Of a DNA stretch of 64,000 bases, positions 1 through 9,522 are shown one piece after another; the first letter of the stretch is position 1, and every line of letters begins with the position of its first letter. Made by a program: the position numbers and the translations under genes. The DNA is taken from contig DCIM01000077.1 of assembly GCA_002316005.1 (NCBI GenBank), positions 55,287-119,286 on the forward strand, in the 5' to 3' direction. Source of the stretch: Prevotellaceae bacterium UBA1726 (GTDB lineage Bacteria > Bacteroidota > Bacteroidia > Bacteroidales > Bacteroidaceae). Under the pieces are notes generated by a model. It saw only the letters and a program-made list of their open reading frames with translations, had not been told where the DNA came from and did not search any database.

Positions 1-455
1 GGATTCCTTGGGCAGTAATCCTTACCATTCCTTTTGGTCTCCTTGGTTCGTTCCTCTTTGCAAAACCATTGGAGTTCACCCTTGGCAATGGTAATAATGT
101 ATATCTCCAGACGGGTGTCATCATGCTTATCGGTCTTATATCAAAGACGGCCATCCTTATCACCGAGTTTGCTGTTCAGCATCACGAGGCGGGTAATACC
201 ATCCTTGAATCTGCACTTGCAGCGGCTAAGGATCGTCTGCGTCCTATTTTGATGACTGTGGCATGTATGGTAATCGGTATGGTTCCGCTTGCCCTTGAGG
301 GTGGAGCTGGCGCACGAGGCAATATGTCACTCGCGTTTGGTGTAATCGGAGGTATGTGCGTAGGTACTCTGGCAATGCTTTTCGTAGTGCCGGTATTCTA
401 CATATTCTTCCAGGGTATTCACGATAAACTAAAGAAAGAAGATGTTGAAGACTAA
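1..455 (+). CDS. RND efflux transporter, HAE1/AcrB-like (C-terminal end, 5' truncated by window edge)
   Basis: This is the last ~150 residues of an inner-membrane RND drug/solute pump driven by the proton gradient. The reading frame is open from base 3, so the start lies outside the window. The visible part holds the conserved end of the second membrane half: the loop reading VYLQTGVIMLIGLISKTAIL, then AKDRLRPILMT, then G-rich membrane segments with FGVIGGMCVGTLAMLF, and the closing VPVFYIFF. These are typical of AcrB/MexB proteins. The stop overlaps the start of the next gene, an outer-membrane channel, by 14 bp, which is the usual tripartite efflux operon order. An adaptor protein gene is expected just upstream. 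Substrate cannot be told from this fragment. Confidence 0.93.
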   Translation, partial: IPWAVILTIPFGLLGSFLFAKPLEFTLGNGNNVYLQTGVIMLIGLISKTAILITEFAVQHHEAGNTILESALAAAKDRLRPILMTVACMVIGMVPLALEGGAGARGNMSLAFGVIGGMCVGTLAMLFVVPVFYIFFQGIHDKLKKEDVED

Positions 456-1770
456 GCAATATATTATAATAGGTATAGCCACTCTGCTAATGAGCAGTTG
501 CTCTGTGTGGAAGAACTACGAAAGCGAAACAACTGTTCCAACTGATGTCTTTGGTACAGATATCCAGACAACAGCCGATTCGCTTGTTGGTTGGAGAAAT
601 GTGTTCGCAGATTCTCAGTTGCAAACTCTTATTGCTCGAGCGCTCAAGAACAACAGCGATATCCGTATTGCAGAACAGACAATGCTTCAAGCAGAAGCAG
701 CACTTACAAGTGCAAAGTTTGGCTATCTGCCTACTCTTGCCTTTTCGCCTACGGGTTCCATTGGGCGTTTCGGTTCAGCTACAGTGAAGGATTACAAAAT
801 TCCTTTGGTGGCTTCATGGCAAGCTGATATCTTTGGAAGTATCACTAATACAAAGCGCCAGGCAAAGGCACAGGTTGCCTATGAGCAAGACTATCGTCAG
901 GCATTGGAGTGTCAGTTGGTAGCGAGTGTTGCAACCTACTATTATACTCTTGTGCTTCTCGACAGTCAGACAGAGGTGGCTGAGAATATGCTGAAGATTT
1001 GCGAAGAGAGTCATCAGGCAATGCAGGCTCTTTTTGAATCAGGTGTATATATGAGTCCTGCCGTTTATCAGCAGGAGGCACAGATTTCGGGCATCAAAGC
1101 ACAGATTCTTGATATCCAGAAGGTTGTTCGTGAGACAGAGGCGGCATTGTGCCTTCTCCTCAATGAGACTCCTCATACAATAGCCCGTGGCAAGATGAAC
1201 GATACAATCCTCACTTCTGTTCTTTCCGCAGGTGTACCAGCCGATATCCTCCACAACCGTCCAGATGTGCGTGCTGCAGAGCGTTCTCTGGAGTCGGCTT
1301 ATTATGGAGTACAGATCTCAAAGGCGCAGCTTTACCCAAATCTCACTATTGATGGTTCTGGTGGTTGGATGAATCCCGGACAGTGGTTTGTCTCAGGTGC
1401 AGCTTCACTTGTTGCCCCAATCTTCCAACAAGGGAAACTCCGTGCAAATGTTCGTATCTCCGAGGCAGAGCAGGAGAAGGCACGTATCGCCCTTGAACAT
1501 GCTATTATAAAGGCTGGTAATGAAGTCAATACAGCAATGTTTGACTCTCGTATTGCAGAACAGAAGGCTTCTCTCATTAAGGAGCAGGTGGACAAGGTTT
1601 ACGAGACTTATCTTGCCAATCAGGAACTGATGAACAATGGTCAGGCGACTTATCTTGAAGTGCTCACTGCACAGAATCAACTCTTCTCTGCCCAACTCAG
1701 TCAGTTGAGCAATGAATACGACCGAATTGCCGCTCTCATTAGTCTCTATGCTGCCTTGGGCGGAAGATAA
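442..1770 (+). CDS. TolC/OprM-type outer-membrane efflux lipoprotein (NodT family)
   Basis: This 442-residue protein is the outer-membrane exit duct of the RND pump encoded just upstream. It begins with a lipoprotein signal (LLMSSCSVW, with Cys about residue 20) and shows the two internally repeated coiled-coil halves of the OEP family. Family landmarks include SLVGWRNVFADSQLQTLI near the N-terminus, LYPNLTIDGSGGW, the APIFQQGKLRANV segment and the closing YLEVLTAQNQLFSAQLS. Length is normal for NodT-like channels. The ATG overlaps the pump's end by 14 bp, so translation is probably coupled. Assignment to the family is firm; the substrate is unknown. Confidence 0.94.
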   Translation: MLKTKQYIIIGIATLLMSSCSVWKNYESETTVPTDVFGTDIQTTADSLVGWRNVFADSQLQTLIARALKNNSDIRIAEQTMLQAEAALTSAKFGYLPTLAFSPTGSIGRFGSATVKDYKIPLVASWQADIFGSITNTKRQAKAQVAYEQDYRQALECQLVASVATYYYTLVLLDSQTEVAENMLKICEESHQAMQALFESGVYMSPAVYQQEAQISGIKAQILDIQKVVRETEAALCLLLNETPHTIARGKMNDTILTSVLSAGVPADILHNRPDVRAAERSLESAYYGVQISKAQLYPNLTIDGSGGWMNPGQWFVSGAASLVAPIFQQGKLRANVRISEAEQEKARIALEHAIIKAGNEVNTAMFDSRIAEQKASLIKEQVDKVYETYLANQELMNNGQATYLEVLTAQNQLFSAQLSQLSNEYDRIAALISLYAALGGR

Positions 1771-1789
1771 AAAAGAAAGGAAAGCGATT

Positions 1790-2218
1790 ATGAAAAAGAA
1801 TATGTTCTTGTTGCTCGCATTGATGATGCTGAGCGTGATGAATGTATATGCACAGAAGGTCTCATTCAAGGCAGACATAACAACAATGATACCGATGAGA
1901 TATACTCCACAGTATGGATTGTCGAGCTACAGCATTAAACTGAAAGACGATACCGTAACTGTACATTTGCCTTATATTGGTAATGTGTATAATCCTTCGT
2001 TTAACAATGATGGTTTGAACTTCACCGAACCTTGCAAGAATCTTAAGGTTAAGGATAGAAAGAAGAAGGACGGCAAGGTGGTGTCATTCAAAGTTAGACA
2101 CGATAATGTGGGTTATGAATTTCAAGTGACATTGTTCGACAACAACAATTGCTCGGTTTTTATGAATCCAAACAATGGCGATTGCTGTAACTACAATGGA
2201 GAACTGATTGATGAATAG
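1790..2218 (+). CDS. Exported DUF4251-family protein
   Basis: This is a small secreted protein of 142 residues from the ATG at 1790. That start was chosen because it gives a clean signal peptide (MKKNMFLLLALMMLSVMNVYAQ); longer readings run into the upstream gene. After the signal the sequence follows the DUF4251 pattern: a Y-S-I-K-L-K-DDTVTVHLPYIGNVYNPSF strand pair, GLNFTEP, a lysine-rich turn, VSFKV, and a final F-V-FDNNNCSVFMNPNN stretch. DUF4251 proteins are periplasmic or surface proteins of unknown function in Bacteroidetes. It starts 19 bp after the efflux channel gene and is followed by a strong terminator, so it may be the last gene of the efflux operon. Confidence 0.8.
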   Translation: MKKNMFLLLALMMLSVMNVYAQKVSFKADITTMIPMRYTPQYGLSSYSIKLKDDTVTVHLPYIGNVYNPSFNNDGLNFTEPCKNLKVKDRKKKDGKVVSFKVRHDNVGYEFQVTLFDNNNCSVFMNPNNGDCCNYNGELIDE

Positions 2219-2265
2219 CCTCGAATTTTTCGAGGAACGGTGACAGATTAGGTTAATATAAAAAG

Positions 2266-2301
2266 AAAATGGACAGAGGTTTTTCCCCCTGTCCATTTTT
2301 T
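2266..2301 (+). terminator. Rho-independent terminator after the DUF4251 gene
   Basis: An 11-bp perfect stem (AAAATGGACAG at 2266-2276 pairing with CTGTCCATTTT at 2289-2299) is followed by a T run. It lies between two convergent transcription units and its A/T flanks may let it work both ways, ending the GH2 gene on the minus strand as well. A smaller hairpin (CCTCG...CGAGG) lies just before it at about 2219-2235. Confidence 0.85.
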
Positions 2302-2334
2302 GTATATAAAGGCATTGCTAATGCCTAAGCCTGA

Positions 2335-5300
2335 TTATTGTGGAATAATTGTGAATTGGAATTCACGATCCTTGTAATCTACGCGATATTGTGGAAGCGC
2401 CTCTGCATCCCAACTCCAAGAGTCAATACCACCAACACCTGCCATCTCTGCATCAATGTAGAGGTTTGTAAATTCAGACTTCTGCAACTGCTCAGGGTGA
2501 CGCTGATCCTTGTCCTCACCCTCATCGAGTTCGGCGATGGTGTAGTGGAGGGCAGAAGCCGAGAATGCCTTGTTAGAGAAGAATTTCAAAGGTCCCTGCT
2601 GCCACCAGCGTATAGCAGTCTTTGTACCTGTTTCCTGTGGACGAACATACTTCCAGAACTGCTCATCTGCTGTCTGTGTGTAGATGCCGAGCATCTGACC
2701 AGAGCAACGGTCGCTGTAGTTCTCAATAGGACCAAGGCCATAGAACTTACTTGTCTCAAAACGGTAAGGGAGTTCCATCACCATTCCGTAGCGGAGCATG
2801 CGAGGTACATCAGCACAAGGAGTCGTTGTCATCTTCTCGCTTACAGTGAGTGCGCCATTCTTTGCAATAGTGTAAGTGAGTGTGAGAGTTGCCTTCACCT
2901 CCGGCATATCGTAAACGACAGTTGTCACATTCTTCTTTGTCTTCAAAGAAACAAGGTTCATCTGTGGGTTACGCCAAACAGCAAGGCGCTTCTGAAGACC
3001 AGCACCCATATCATTGTCGGTCACTGCACGCCAGAAGTTAGGCTTCAGTGTACCGCCATTACCCAACATCTCCTCACCATTTACAGTATAGCTGCTAAGG
3101 AAACCTGTTGTCTTGTCAAAAGCGACCTTTGTCTTAACATTGAGGTCTTCGTTGAAGTAGTATTCTGCCTGATCGTAGATGTAGTCGTGAAGGATGAACT
3201 GCTGATGAGCCAGTTCCTGTCCTGCCTTGAGCAGAGGTTCTGCCTCCTTGAGTTCATAGCGTACATTGAGTACAATCTCACCGTCAGCATCACCCTCAGG
3301 GAAGTTGAGGTTGTATTCCTTTGTCTGCTGAGGAGCAATGTCAAGGTCATCAATTACACCACTAAGACAAACAACGCCATCATCCTGAACAACCTCCCAG
3401 CGAAGACGGAAGTTCTTCAAATCGCGGAAGAAGTACTCATTCTTAACACTGATGATGCCCTTGCTCTTGTCCTTCAACTCTGTCCAGATGCTCTGATACT
3501 GATAACCTACCTCGTAAGCCTCAGGAGTGAGCTTGCGGTCGGCAGTGATGAAACCGTTACAGTTGAAGTTGTTGTCAGAAGGATCGTAAGTGTTGTAGCA
3601 ACCACCATACATAAGAGTGCGTACAGGTTTGCCCATCTTCTCAGGAACACGACCCCAAACTGCCTGATCCTCAAAATCCCAGATGAAGCCACCCTGGAAA
3701 CGCTTATTCTGGCGAACGATGTCCCAATACTCCTTGAAACCACCCGAAGAGTTACCCATTGCGTGGTTGTACTCACACTGGATGAGTGGACGCTGATCTT
3801 CTGGCTTGTCGCTGTCAACATAGTTCTGGCAATACTTCTGAGAAGAGTACATTGGGCAGAATATATCGGTGTTAGGGCCCTTCATTGTACGCTCCCACTG
3901 AACAGGACGACTTGGATCCTCTGCGTGAATCCAATCAAATACTGTGGTAAAGTTAGGACCATCAACGGTTTCATTACCCATTGACCAGATAACAACACTT
4001 GGATGGTTGAAGTTAACCCCTACATTATGCTTGTTACGCTCAAGAATCTGCTGCTGGAAGAGTTCAGTTTTTGCAATAGAAGTATCGTCATAACCAAAAC
4101 CGTGTGACTCCTGATTTGCCTCTGCTACAAGATAGATACCATATTCATCGCAAAGGTCATACCAGATAGGATCATCAGGATAATGGCAGGTACGGACAGC
4201 ATTAAGGTTCAGGCTCTTCATAATCTGGATATCCTGAATCATACGCTCGCGTGAAACGCAGTAACCTCCGTTAGGGTCCATCTCGTGGCGGTCGGCACCC
4301 TTAATATAAATAGGTTTGCCGTTGATGAGATAACGATCGCCCTTAACTTCCGACTTTCGGAAACCGACCTTCTGAGGTACAACGCTAAGAAGATTGCCAC
4401 GAACCATCTCAATTACAGCCTTCCTACCCTTACCAGTCTTTTGCTCGTTGAGTGCATAAACCTTTGCTACGAGAGTATAGAGGTTTGGTGTTTCTGCGGT
4501 CCACTTCAATGGGTTGCCAATGGCCATGTCTGTTGCGAGTGTGTTGCTTTGAACCTTCTTTATCTTGTCGTAAGAAGAAGCAGTTGCAGTCTTCACCACA
4601 TTGCCATTTGCGTCGAGGAGCTCAAAATCAATTTCGATATTGCCGACAGTCTTTCCTGCAATGTGTAGAGTACCGTCAGTGTAATTGTTTACAAGGTCCT
4701 GTGTGATACGGATATCAGTCAACTGACTCTCAGGATTGAGTGCATAGAGATAACTATCGCGTGCAACACCAGAGAAACGCCAGAAGTCCTGGTCCTCGCA
4801 GTAAGAACCATCACACCAGCGGAATGTCTGGAATGCGATGAGGTTCTCGCCTGGGTGAACAAACTCTGTAACATCAAACTCTGCTGCCACCTTCGAGTCC
4901 TCGGTATAGCCTACATATTTGCCATTTACATAGAGGTACATATTTGATGTAACCGAACCAAAATGAGCAATAACCTGACGGCCGTCCCAGTTTGCAGGGA
5001 TAGTGATAGTACGACGGTACGAACCAACATGGTTGTCCTTTACAGGAGGCTCTGGAGGATTGTCCTTGTAATGTCCACGCCATGCAAAACCGATGTTTAC
5101 ATAGAGAGGTTCGCCAAATCCGTTGAGTTCCCACATACCAGGCACAGGCATTGATTTCCAGTTTGAATCGTCAAGGTCGGTACGATAGAAATCCATTGGA
5201 CGCTCATTGGCATTTTCAACATAGTTGAATTTCCAAATACCATCAAGTGAAAGGTAGTTGGCAGACTTTGTCTTGTCTCCGGCAAGTGCTTTGTCAAGCG

Positions 5301-5448
5301 ACTCATAGGTGAAGAATGTTGTGTGAATAGGGTAGCGATTCACCTCATTCACCTGCATGTCGCGCCATTCAGTACCTGTAGGTTGATTGTCGGCAAAGAC
5401 TCCTGCAGAAACAGCTGCCAAAGCCAGAGTAATAAATAATTTCTTCAT
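2335..5448 (-). CDS. Secreted beta-galactosidase, glycoside hydrolase family 2 (LacZ-like)
   Basis: This is a 1037-residue GH2 enzyme that cleaves terminal beta-galactosides by a retaining mechanism. A Sec signal peptide (MKKLFITLALAAVSAGVFAD) places it in the periplasm or at the surface. Domains in order are the jelly-roll sugar-binding domain (about 45-240, with VPGMWELNGFG and WRFSGVARD), an immunoglobulin-like domain, the TIM barrel, a second Ig-like domain and the C-terminal beta-galactosidase small chain. The acid/base is Glu493 in WSMGNE and the nucleophile is Glu559 in QCEYNHAMGN. Size matches E. coli LacZ plus a signal. It is divergent from the GH3 gene, with facing promoters in the 100-bp gap, suggesting joint control. 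Natural substrate could be plant or host glycans. Confidence 0.94.
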   Translation of the reverse strand: MKKLFITLALAAVSAGVFADNQPTGTEWRDMQVNEVNRYPIHTTFFTYESLDKALAGDKTKSANYLSLDGIWKFNYVENANERPMDFYRTDLDDSNWKSMPVPGMWELNGFGEPLYVNIGFAWRGHYKDNPPEPPVKDNHVGSYRRTITIPANWDGRQVIAHFGSVTSNMYLYVNGKYVGYTEDSKVAAEFDVTEFVHPGENLIAFQTFRWCDGSYCEDQDFWRFSGVARDSYLYALNPESQLTDIRITQDLVNNYTDGTLHIAGKTVGNIEIDFELLDANGNVVKTATASSYDKIKKVQSNTLATDMAIGNPLKWTAETPNLYTLVAKVYALNEQKTGKGRKAVIEMVRGNLLSVVPQKVGFRKSEVKGDRYLINGKPIYIKGADRHEMDPNGGYCVSRERMIQDIQIMKSLNLNAVRTCHYPDDPIWYDLCDEYGIYLVAEANQESHGFGYDDTSIAKTELFQQQILERNKHNVGVNFNHPSVVIWSMGNETVDGPNFTTVFDWIHAEDPSRPVQWERTMKGPNTDIFCPMYSSQKYCQNYVDSDKPEDQRPLIQCEYNHAMGNSSGGFKEYWDIVRQNKRFQGGFIWDFEDQAVWGRVPEKMGKPVRTLMYGGCYNTYDPSDNNFNCNGFITADRKLTPEAYEVGYQYQSIWTELKDKSKGIISVKNEYFFRDLKNFRLRWEVVQDDGVVCLSGVIDDLDIAPQQTKEYNLNFPEGDADGEIVLNVRYELKEAEPLLKAGQELAHQQFILHDYIYDQAEYYFNEDLNVKTKVAFDKTTGFLSSYTVNGEEMLGNGGTLKPNFWRAVTDNDMGAGLQKRLAVWRNPQMNLVSLKTKKNVTTVVYDMPEVKATLTLTYTIAKNGALTVSEKMTTTPCADVPRMLRYGMVMELPYRFETSKFYGLGPIENYSDRCSGQMLGIYTQTADEQFWKYVRPQETGTKTAIRWWQQGPLKFFSNKAFSASALHYTIAELDEGEDKDQRHPEQLQKSEFTNLYIDAEMAGVGGIDSWSWDAEALPQYRVDYKDREFQFTIIPQ

Positions 5449-5479
5449 AATTGTTTTGGTCTTTTGTTATATTTTGTTG

Positions 5480-5510
5480 CAAAGATAACTAAAATTTATT
5501 TTGTTATCAA
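5480..5510 (-). promoter_or_regulatory. Bacteroidetes-type promoter for the GH2 gene
   Basis: Read on the minus strand, TATCTTTG (5487 to 5480) fits the -7 consensus TAnnTTTG. A TTG trinucleotide (5510 to 5508) lies 20 bp upstream as the -33 element. The leader to the GH2 start codon is about 25-30 nt. It overlaps the oppositely directed GH3 promoter. Confidence 0.7.
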
Positions 5511-5528
5511 ATTTTTTCCGTATATTTG
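5501..5528 (+). promoter_or_regulatory. Bacteroidetes-type promoter for the GH3 gene
   Basis: TTG at 5501-5503 and TATATTTG at 5521-5528 give the -33/-7 pair with a 17-bp gap. Only about 21 bases separate the -7 box from the ATG at 5550, so the mRNA leader is very short. This supports the start at 5550 rather than an upstream alternative start. Confidence 0.7.
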
Positions 5529-5549
5529 CAGAAAATTAAATACCTAACA

Positions 5550-7907
5550 ATGAAAAAAGCAATACTAACAACCATTTGCATACTCCTCGCCACAACAATG
5601 ATGGCAGGAAGCAAAACGCAAAAACAGCCACAACCAAAGTATAAAGACGCTACTGTTCCTACAGAGCAACGAGTAGAAGACCTTCTTGCTCGAATGACTC
5701 GTGAGGAGAAAATCGGTCAGTTGCTGTGTCCGCTTGGATGGCCTATGTATGACAAATCACAGGTCAAGACAAAGAAAGGTATGAAGACTCAACTCGCTGT
5801 AAGCGAACTCTATAAGAAACGCATGGCAGAAATGCCACTCGGTTCGGTTTGGGCTATTCAGCGTGCTGACCCTTGGACACAGAAAACTCTTGAAACGGGT
5901 ATAGGTGCAGAGGAAAGTGCAGAGATGATGAATATCCTTCAGAAGTATGCTGTTGAGCAGACTCGTCTTGGAATTCCTGTGATGATTATGGAGGAAGCAC
6001 CTCATGGACACATGGGTATTGGCTCTACTTGCTTCCCTACGGGAATTGGTCAGGCAGCCACATTCGATGTGGAGTTGATGCAGCAGATGGGTACTGTTAT
6101 AGGTAAGGAACTCTCCCTTCGTGGAGCACATATTGCATATGGTCCTGTTCTCGACATCTCACGCGAACCTCGTTGGTCGCGTGTTGAGGAAACACTTGGT
6201 GAGGATCCTTACCTCGCTGGTCAGATTGGTGGTGCCATATGTAAGGCTGTTCGCGCAGAGGGTGTTATCAACACATTGAAGCATTTTGCTGCATATGGTA
6301 TTCCAGAGGGAGGATTGAACGGAGAACAGGTTTCGCTTGGCTGGAACCAGTTGCTAAATGAGTATATCCCACAGTTCCGCACAGCCATTGATATGGGTGC
6401 AGGTTCTATTATGACATCTTATAATGGTATAGATGGTGTACCTTGTACAGGCAACAAGGCACTTCTCACTGATATGCTTCGTGGAGAGTGGGGATTTGAT
6501 GGATTCATCATTTCCGACCTCCAGAGTATTGAGGTTATGCGCAATAATCTCCATGTCGTGAAGGATTACACAGAGGCTGCAGCTATGGCAATAAAGGCAG
6601 GTGTGGATATCGACCTTGAGGGAAACAGTTACAAGTTCCTTGGTGATGCCATTGATAAAGGCCTATGCTCAGAGGCCGACCTTGACAGGGCCGTTCGTCA
6701 GGTGTTGCGTACAAAGTTTGAACTTGGTTTGTTCGAGCATCCTTATGTAGATGTGAAGGCTTCAAAGGAAGTGCATAATGCCGAAAATAAGGAAGTGGCT
6801 CGTCGTGTGGCACAGAAGAGTATCATCCTTCTTGAAAATGATGGACTTCTTCCATTGAGCAAGGACATTAAGAGTATTGCCGTTATTGGCCCTAATGCCG
6901 ATAATCAGTATAATCAGTTGGGCGACTACACTGCTCCACAGGCTGAAGACGATGTCGTTACAGTGCTTGAAGGAATCAAGGCTACAGTACCTAACGCACA
7001 AGTGAATTATGTAAAAGGTTGTGCCGTTCGCGACACTCAAAACACTGATATTCAAGCTGCTGTTGAGGCTGCAAAGAAGTCGGATGTGACCGTTCTTGTT
7101 GTTGGTGGTAGTTCTGCCCGCGACTTCAAGACCAGTTATGCCTCTACTGGTGCGGCAAATGTTGATGTAAACGCAAAGGAACTCCCTGATATGGATTGTG
7201 GTGAGGGCTATGACCGTGCCACTCTCGAACTCCTTGGCGATCAGTTGAAACTGATGCAGGCTCTCATTGATGCAAAGGTGAAGTTGGCGGTTGTTTATAT
7301 TGAAGGTCGTCCGTTGAACATGAACCTTGCTGCAGAGAAGGCAAATGCATTGCTTTGTGCTTGGTATCCCGGTGAGCAAGGCGGTCAGGCTATTGCTGAT
7401 GTTCTCTTTGGCGATGTCAATCCTGCTGGTCGTATGCCTGTAGGCGTTCCTCGCAATGTAGGCCAATTGCCTGTTTACTACAGCAAGCGAATCTCTCACG
7501 ACTATATTGACTCAAAGGCAGCTCCTCTCTATCCATTCGGTTATGGAAAGAGCTACACCACATTCGTTTATTCTGCTCCTTCGGCAGTTGTGAATGGTGA
7601 TGGAACAGTGACAGTTCGTTGCACATTGACAAATACTGGTACAAGAGATGGTGAGGAAGTGGCACAGGTTTATCTTGAAGATGAATACAGTAGCATATCT
7701 ATTCCTCGCAAGCAGTTGAAGGGATTCCAGCGTGTGAGCCTTAAGGCAGGCGAGAGCAAGGAACTCACCTTCACTCTCGGAAAGGCAGAACTATCGCTTA
7801 TTGGTACCGACCGCCAACCAGTTGTAGAACCTGGTACATTCAAGGTGTATGTACTGCCAAACTCTATTATAACAAAGCAAACACCATTTGCAGGATTTGA
7901 ATTATAA
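5550..7907 (+). CDS. Secreted glycoside hydrolase family 3 beta-glucosidase (BglX-like)
   Basis: This 785-residue GH3 enzyme removes terminal beta-linked glucose or related sugars from oligosaccharides. A signal peptide (MKKAILTTICILLATTMMAG) follows the chosen ATG. The N-terminal TIM barrel shows RVEDLLARMTREEKIGQL, RWSRVEETLGEDPYL and LKHFAAYG. The catalytic nucleophile is Asp323 in GFIISDLQ. The alpha/beta sandwich domain starts near residue 410 (KSIILLENDGLLPL) and a fibronectin III-like domain closes the protein (VTVRCTLTNTG, LKGFQRVSLKAGE). Length is normal. The next gene begins within its last codons, so the two are probably one transcript. The sugar specificity is not visible; cello- or xylo-oligosaccharides are possible. 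Confidence 0.93.
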   Translation: MKKAILTTICILLATTMMAGSKTQKQPQPKYKDATVPTEQRVEDLLARMTREEKIGQLLCPLGWPMYDKSQVKTKKGMKTQLAVSELYKKRMAEMPLGSVWAIQRADPWTQKTLETGIGAEESAEMMNILQKYAVEQTRLGIPVMIMEEAPHGHMGIGSTCFPTGIGQAATFDVELMQQMGTVIGKELSLRGAHIAYGPVLDISREPRWSRVEETLGEDPYLAGQIGGAICKAVRAEGVINTLKHFAAYGIPEGGLNGEQVSLGWNQLLNEYIPQFRTAIDMGAGSIMTSYNGIDGVPCTGNKALLTDMLRGEWGFDGFIISDLQSIEVMRNNLHVVKDYTEAAAMAIKAGVDIDLEGNSYKFLGDAIDKGLCSEADLDRAVRQVLRTKFELGLFEHPYVDVKASKEVHNAENKEVARRVAQKSIILLENDGLLPLSKDIKSIAVIGPNADNQYNQLGDYTAPQAEDDVVTVLEGIKATVPNAQVNYVKGCAVRDTQNTDIQAAVEAAKKSDVTVLVVGGSSARDFKTSYASTGAANVDVNAKELPDMDCGEGYDRATLELLGDQLKLMQALIDAKVKLAVVYIEGRPLNMNLAAEKANALLCAWYPGEQGGQAIADVLFGDVNPAGRMPVGVPRNVGQLPVYYSKRISHDYIDSKAAPLYPFGYGKSYTTFVYSAPSAVVNGDGTVTVRCTLTNTGTRDGEEVAQVYLEDEYSSISIPRKQLKGFQRVSLKAGESKELTFTLGKAELSLIGTDRQPVVEPGTFKVYVLPNSIITKQTPFAGFEL

Positions 7908-9507
7908 GAATCGACATATTGCATTGATTGTAGGAGCAGCATTAGTGTTGCTCCTTGTTGCTTGGTGCGTATTGTGTTTCATTGCCTTCAGGAATAACAG
8001 CACCGGCAAGAATCGTGTGGTTGTTGAGCGACAGGCTTGGTATGAGGTACAGGTTGATGGTCATCCGGTACTTTATTACACTCTTGCCGATAGTGATTCT
8101 GTCTTTAAGGACCTTTCAGAAAAGCGCGATACAGCCATAACTCGCACTGTTGCTTCTGCACAATGGACCAATAGCCATTGGTGGTTTCCTTCGTGCAAAG
8201 GAACAATCACAGCATCAATCGACAGTCTTGATCAACCTACATTCTCGCCTCGCGAGGTGCTCACCCTCAATCTCCGCAATGCAGAGCAACGCATAAAGGA
8301 CCTTGACACAATGACCGACGAGATGGATTATTACTTCTCGGTTCATGATGTGCAAGATGAGGGCTTTGAACTTGTAGTCGAGTATTACGAGAAGGTAATG
8401 CGCGAAATGACTCATTTGAGTGGAGTGATTGGAGCTTTGAACCATTGTCTTGAATCAGATTCGCTCACTATTAGGCATAAGGCTGTATTCAGGGCTATAT
8501 ATAATAATAAGGTGGGAAAGCAGCAGATTGACACTTGTGTTTTGAAAAGTCAGGAACCATTCAAGGCATTCCAACCTCAAAAAGGAGGGTTGAAGACAAC
8601 ATTGCAATTGCTGAATGAAAAGACTCCTCGTGGTGTGAAAGTAGGTTCCTACTATAGTGACGCAAGTCTCAAGACTCTCTCTTTTGCTGTTCAAAGGCGC
8701 TATGAGGCTTGTGAAGATACTCTTGATGGCTTTGGTTTGAAGGTGACACCAGAGAAAGGAGTGCAGATTGGACTTTGGGCGAATGGTAAGTACAAGGGTG
8801 AGCAATTGGAGCATAACTCTCAGCGAATCTATGGCATTGACCTTTCGCGCTTCCAGCATGAGAAGGGAAAGAAACGCTATAATATCCAGTGGAATAAACT
8901 GCGTATCACATCACTCGGCACACTGAGCAAGAAAAAGGTGTCGGGAAAGGTGGATTATCCTGTTTCGTTCATTTATATTAAGGCGACAGAGGGTACAACT
9001 GTAAAGAACAATTACTATGCCGCAGATTATGTCCAGTCGAGGAAACATGGTTACAAAACGGGTAACTATCATTTCTTTTCAACGAAGACTCCAGGTGCTC
9101 AGCAGGCAAAATGGTACTTGAAGAATTCCCGTCATCAGGCAGGCGATTTACCGCCAGTACTTGATATTGAGCCATCTGCCGCACAGATAAATGCTATGGG
9201 AGGTGCAGAGAAACTGTTTGTTGAAGTTCGTGCTTGGCTTAATGCAGTAAAAGCGGCTACAGGAGTAAAGCCGATACTCTACATCAGCCAGTCATTTGTA
9301 AATAAATATCTTCCTCTTGCACCAGATTTGAAGCAAAACTATCAGGTTTGGATTGCCCGTTATGGGGAGTATAAGCCTGATGTGCATATGCTCTATTGGC
9401 AGTTGTCGCCCGATGGTCGTGTTGAGGGAATTGGTCCTGAGGTGGATATAAATGTGTTCAACGGCTATCAGAATAAGTACGACGAATTCGTTAGTAAATT
9501 GAAGTAA
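7888..9507 (+). CDS. Membrane-anchored protein with C-terminal GH25 lysozyme domain
   Basis: This protein of about 540 residues is predicted to cut peptidoglycan glycan strands. No ATG fits: the frame opens with TTG codons at 7888 or 7897 that overlap the end of the GH3 gene, so the exact start is uncertain. An N-terminal membrane helix (HIALIVGAALVLLLVAWCVLCF) acts as an anchor. Residues from about 45 to 310 match no domain I recognise and include a helical stretch plus a GLWANGKYKGE motif resembling a MORN repeat. The GH25 domain spans about 315-538: YGIDLSRFQ with Asp318, FIYIKATEGT, GNYHFFS, and the DIEP motif with Asp426 and Glu428. Typical GH25 proteins of this phylum are shorter, so the extension is notable. 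A 22-bp repeat array begins 16 bp after the stop. Confidence 0.85.
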   Translation: MQDLNYKNRHIALIVGAALVLLLVAWCVLCFIAFRNNSTGKNRVVVERQAWYEVQVDGHPVLYYTLADSDSVFKDLSEKRDTAITRTVASAQWTNSHWWFPSCKGTITASIDSLDQPTFSPREVLTLNLRNAEQRIKDLDTMTDEMDYYFSVHDVQDEGFELVVEYYEKVMREMTHLSGVIGALNHCLESDSLTIRHKAVFRAIYNNKVGKQQIDTCVLKSQEPFKAFQPQKGGLKTTLQLLNEKTPRGVKVGSYYSDASLKTLSFAVQRRYEACEDTLDGFGLKVTPEKGVQIGLWANGKYKGEQLEHNSQRIYGIDLSRFQHEKGKKRYNIQWNKLRITSLGTLSKKKVSGKVDYPVSFIYIKATEGTTVKNNYYAADYVQSRKHGYKTGNYHFFSTKTPGAQQAKWYLKNSRHQAGDLPPVLDIEPSAAQINAMGGAEKLFVEVRAWLNAVKAATGVKPILYISQSFVNKYLPLAPDLKQNYQVWIARYGEYKPDVHMLYWQLSPDGRVEGIGPEVDINVFNGYQNKYDEFVSKLK

Positions 9508-9522
9508 ATTGCCCCCGTTTTG

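Noticed and set aside
2338..3984. A 548-codon ORF on the plus strand
   Set aside because: It lies wholly antisense to the GH2 beta-galactosidase gene, has no domain, signal or promoter, and is a shadow of the coding bias of the real gene.
2335..7907. A polysaccharide utilization locus around GH2 and GH3
   Set aside because: No SusC/SusD pair, hybrid two-component sensor or sigma/anti-sigma pair is found next to these genes.
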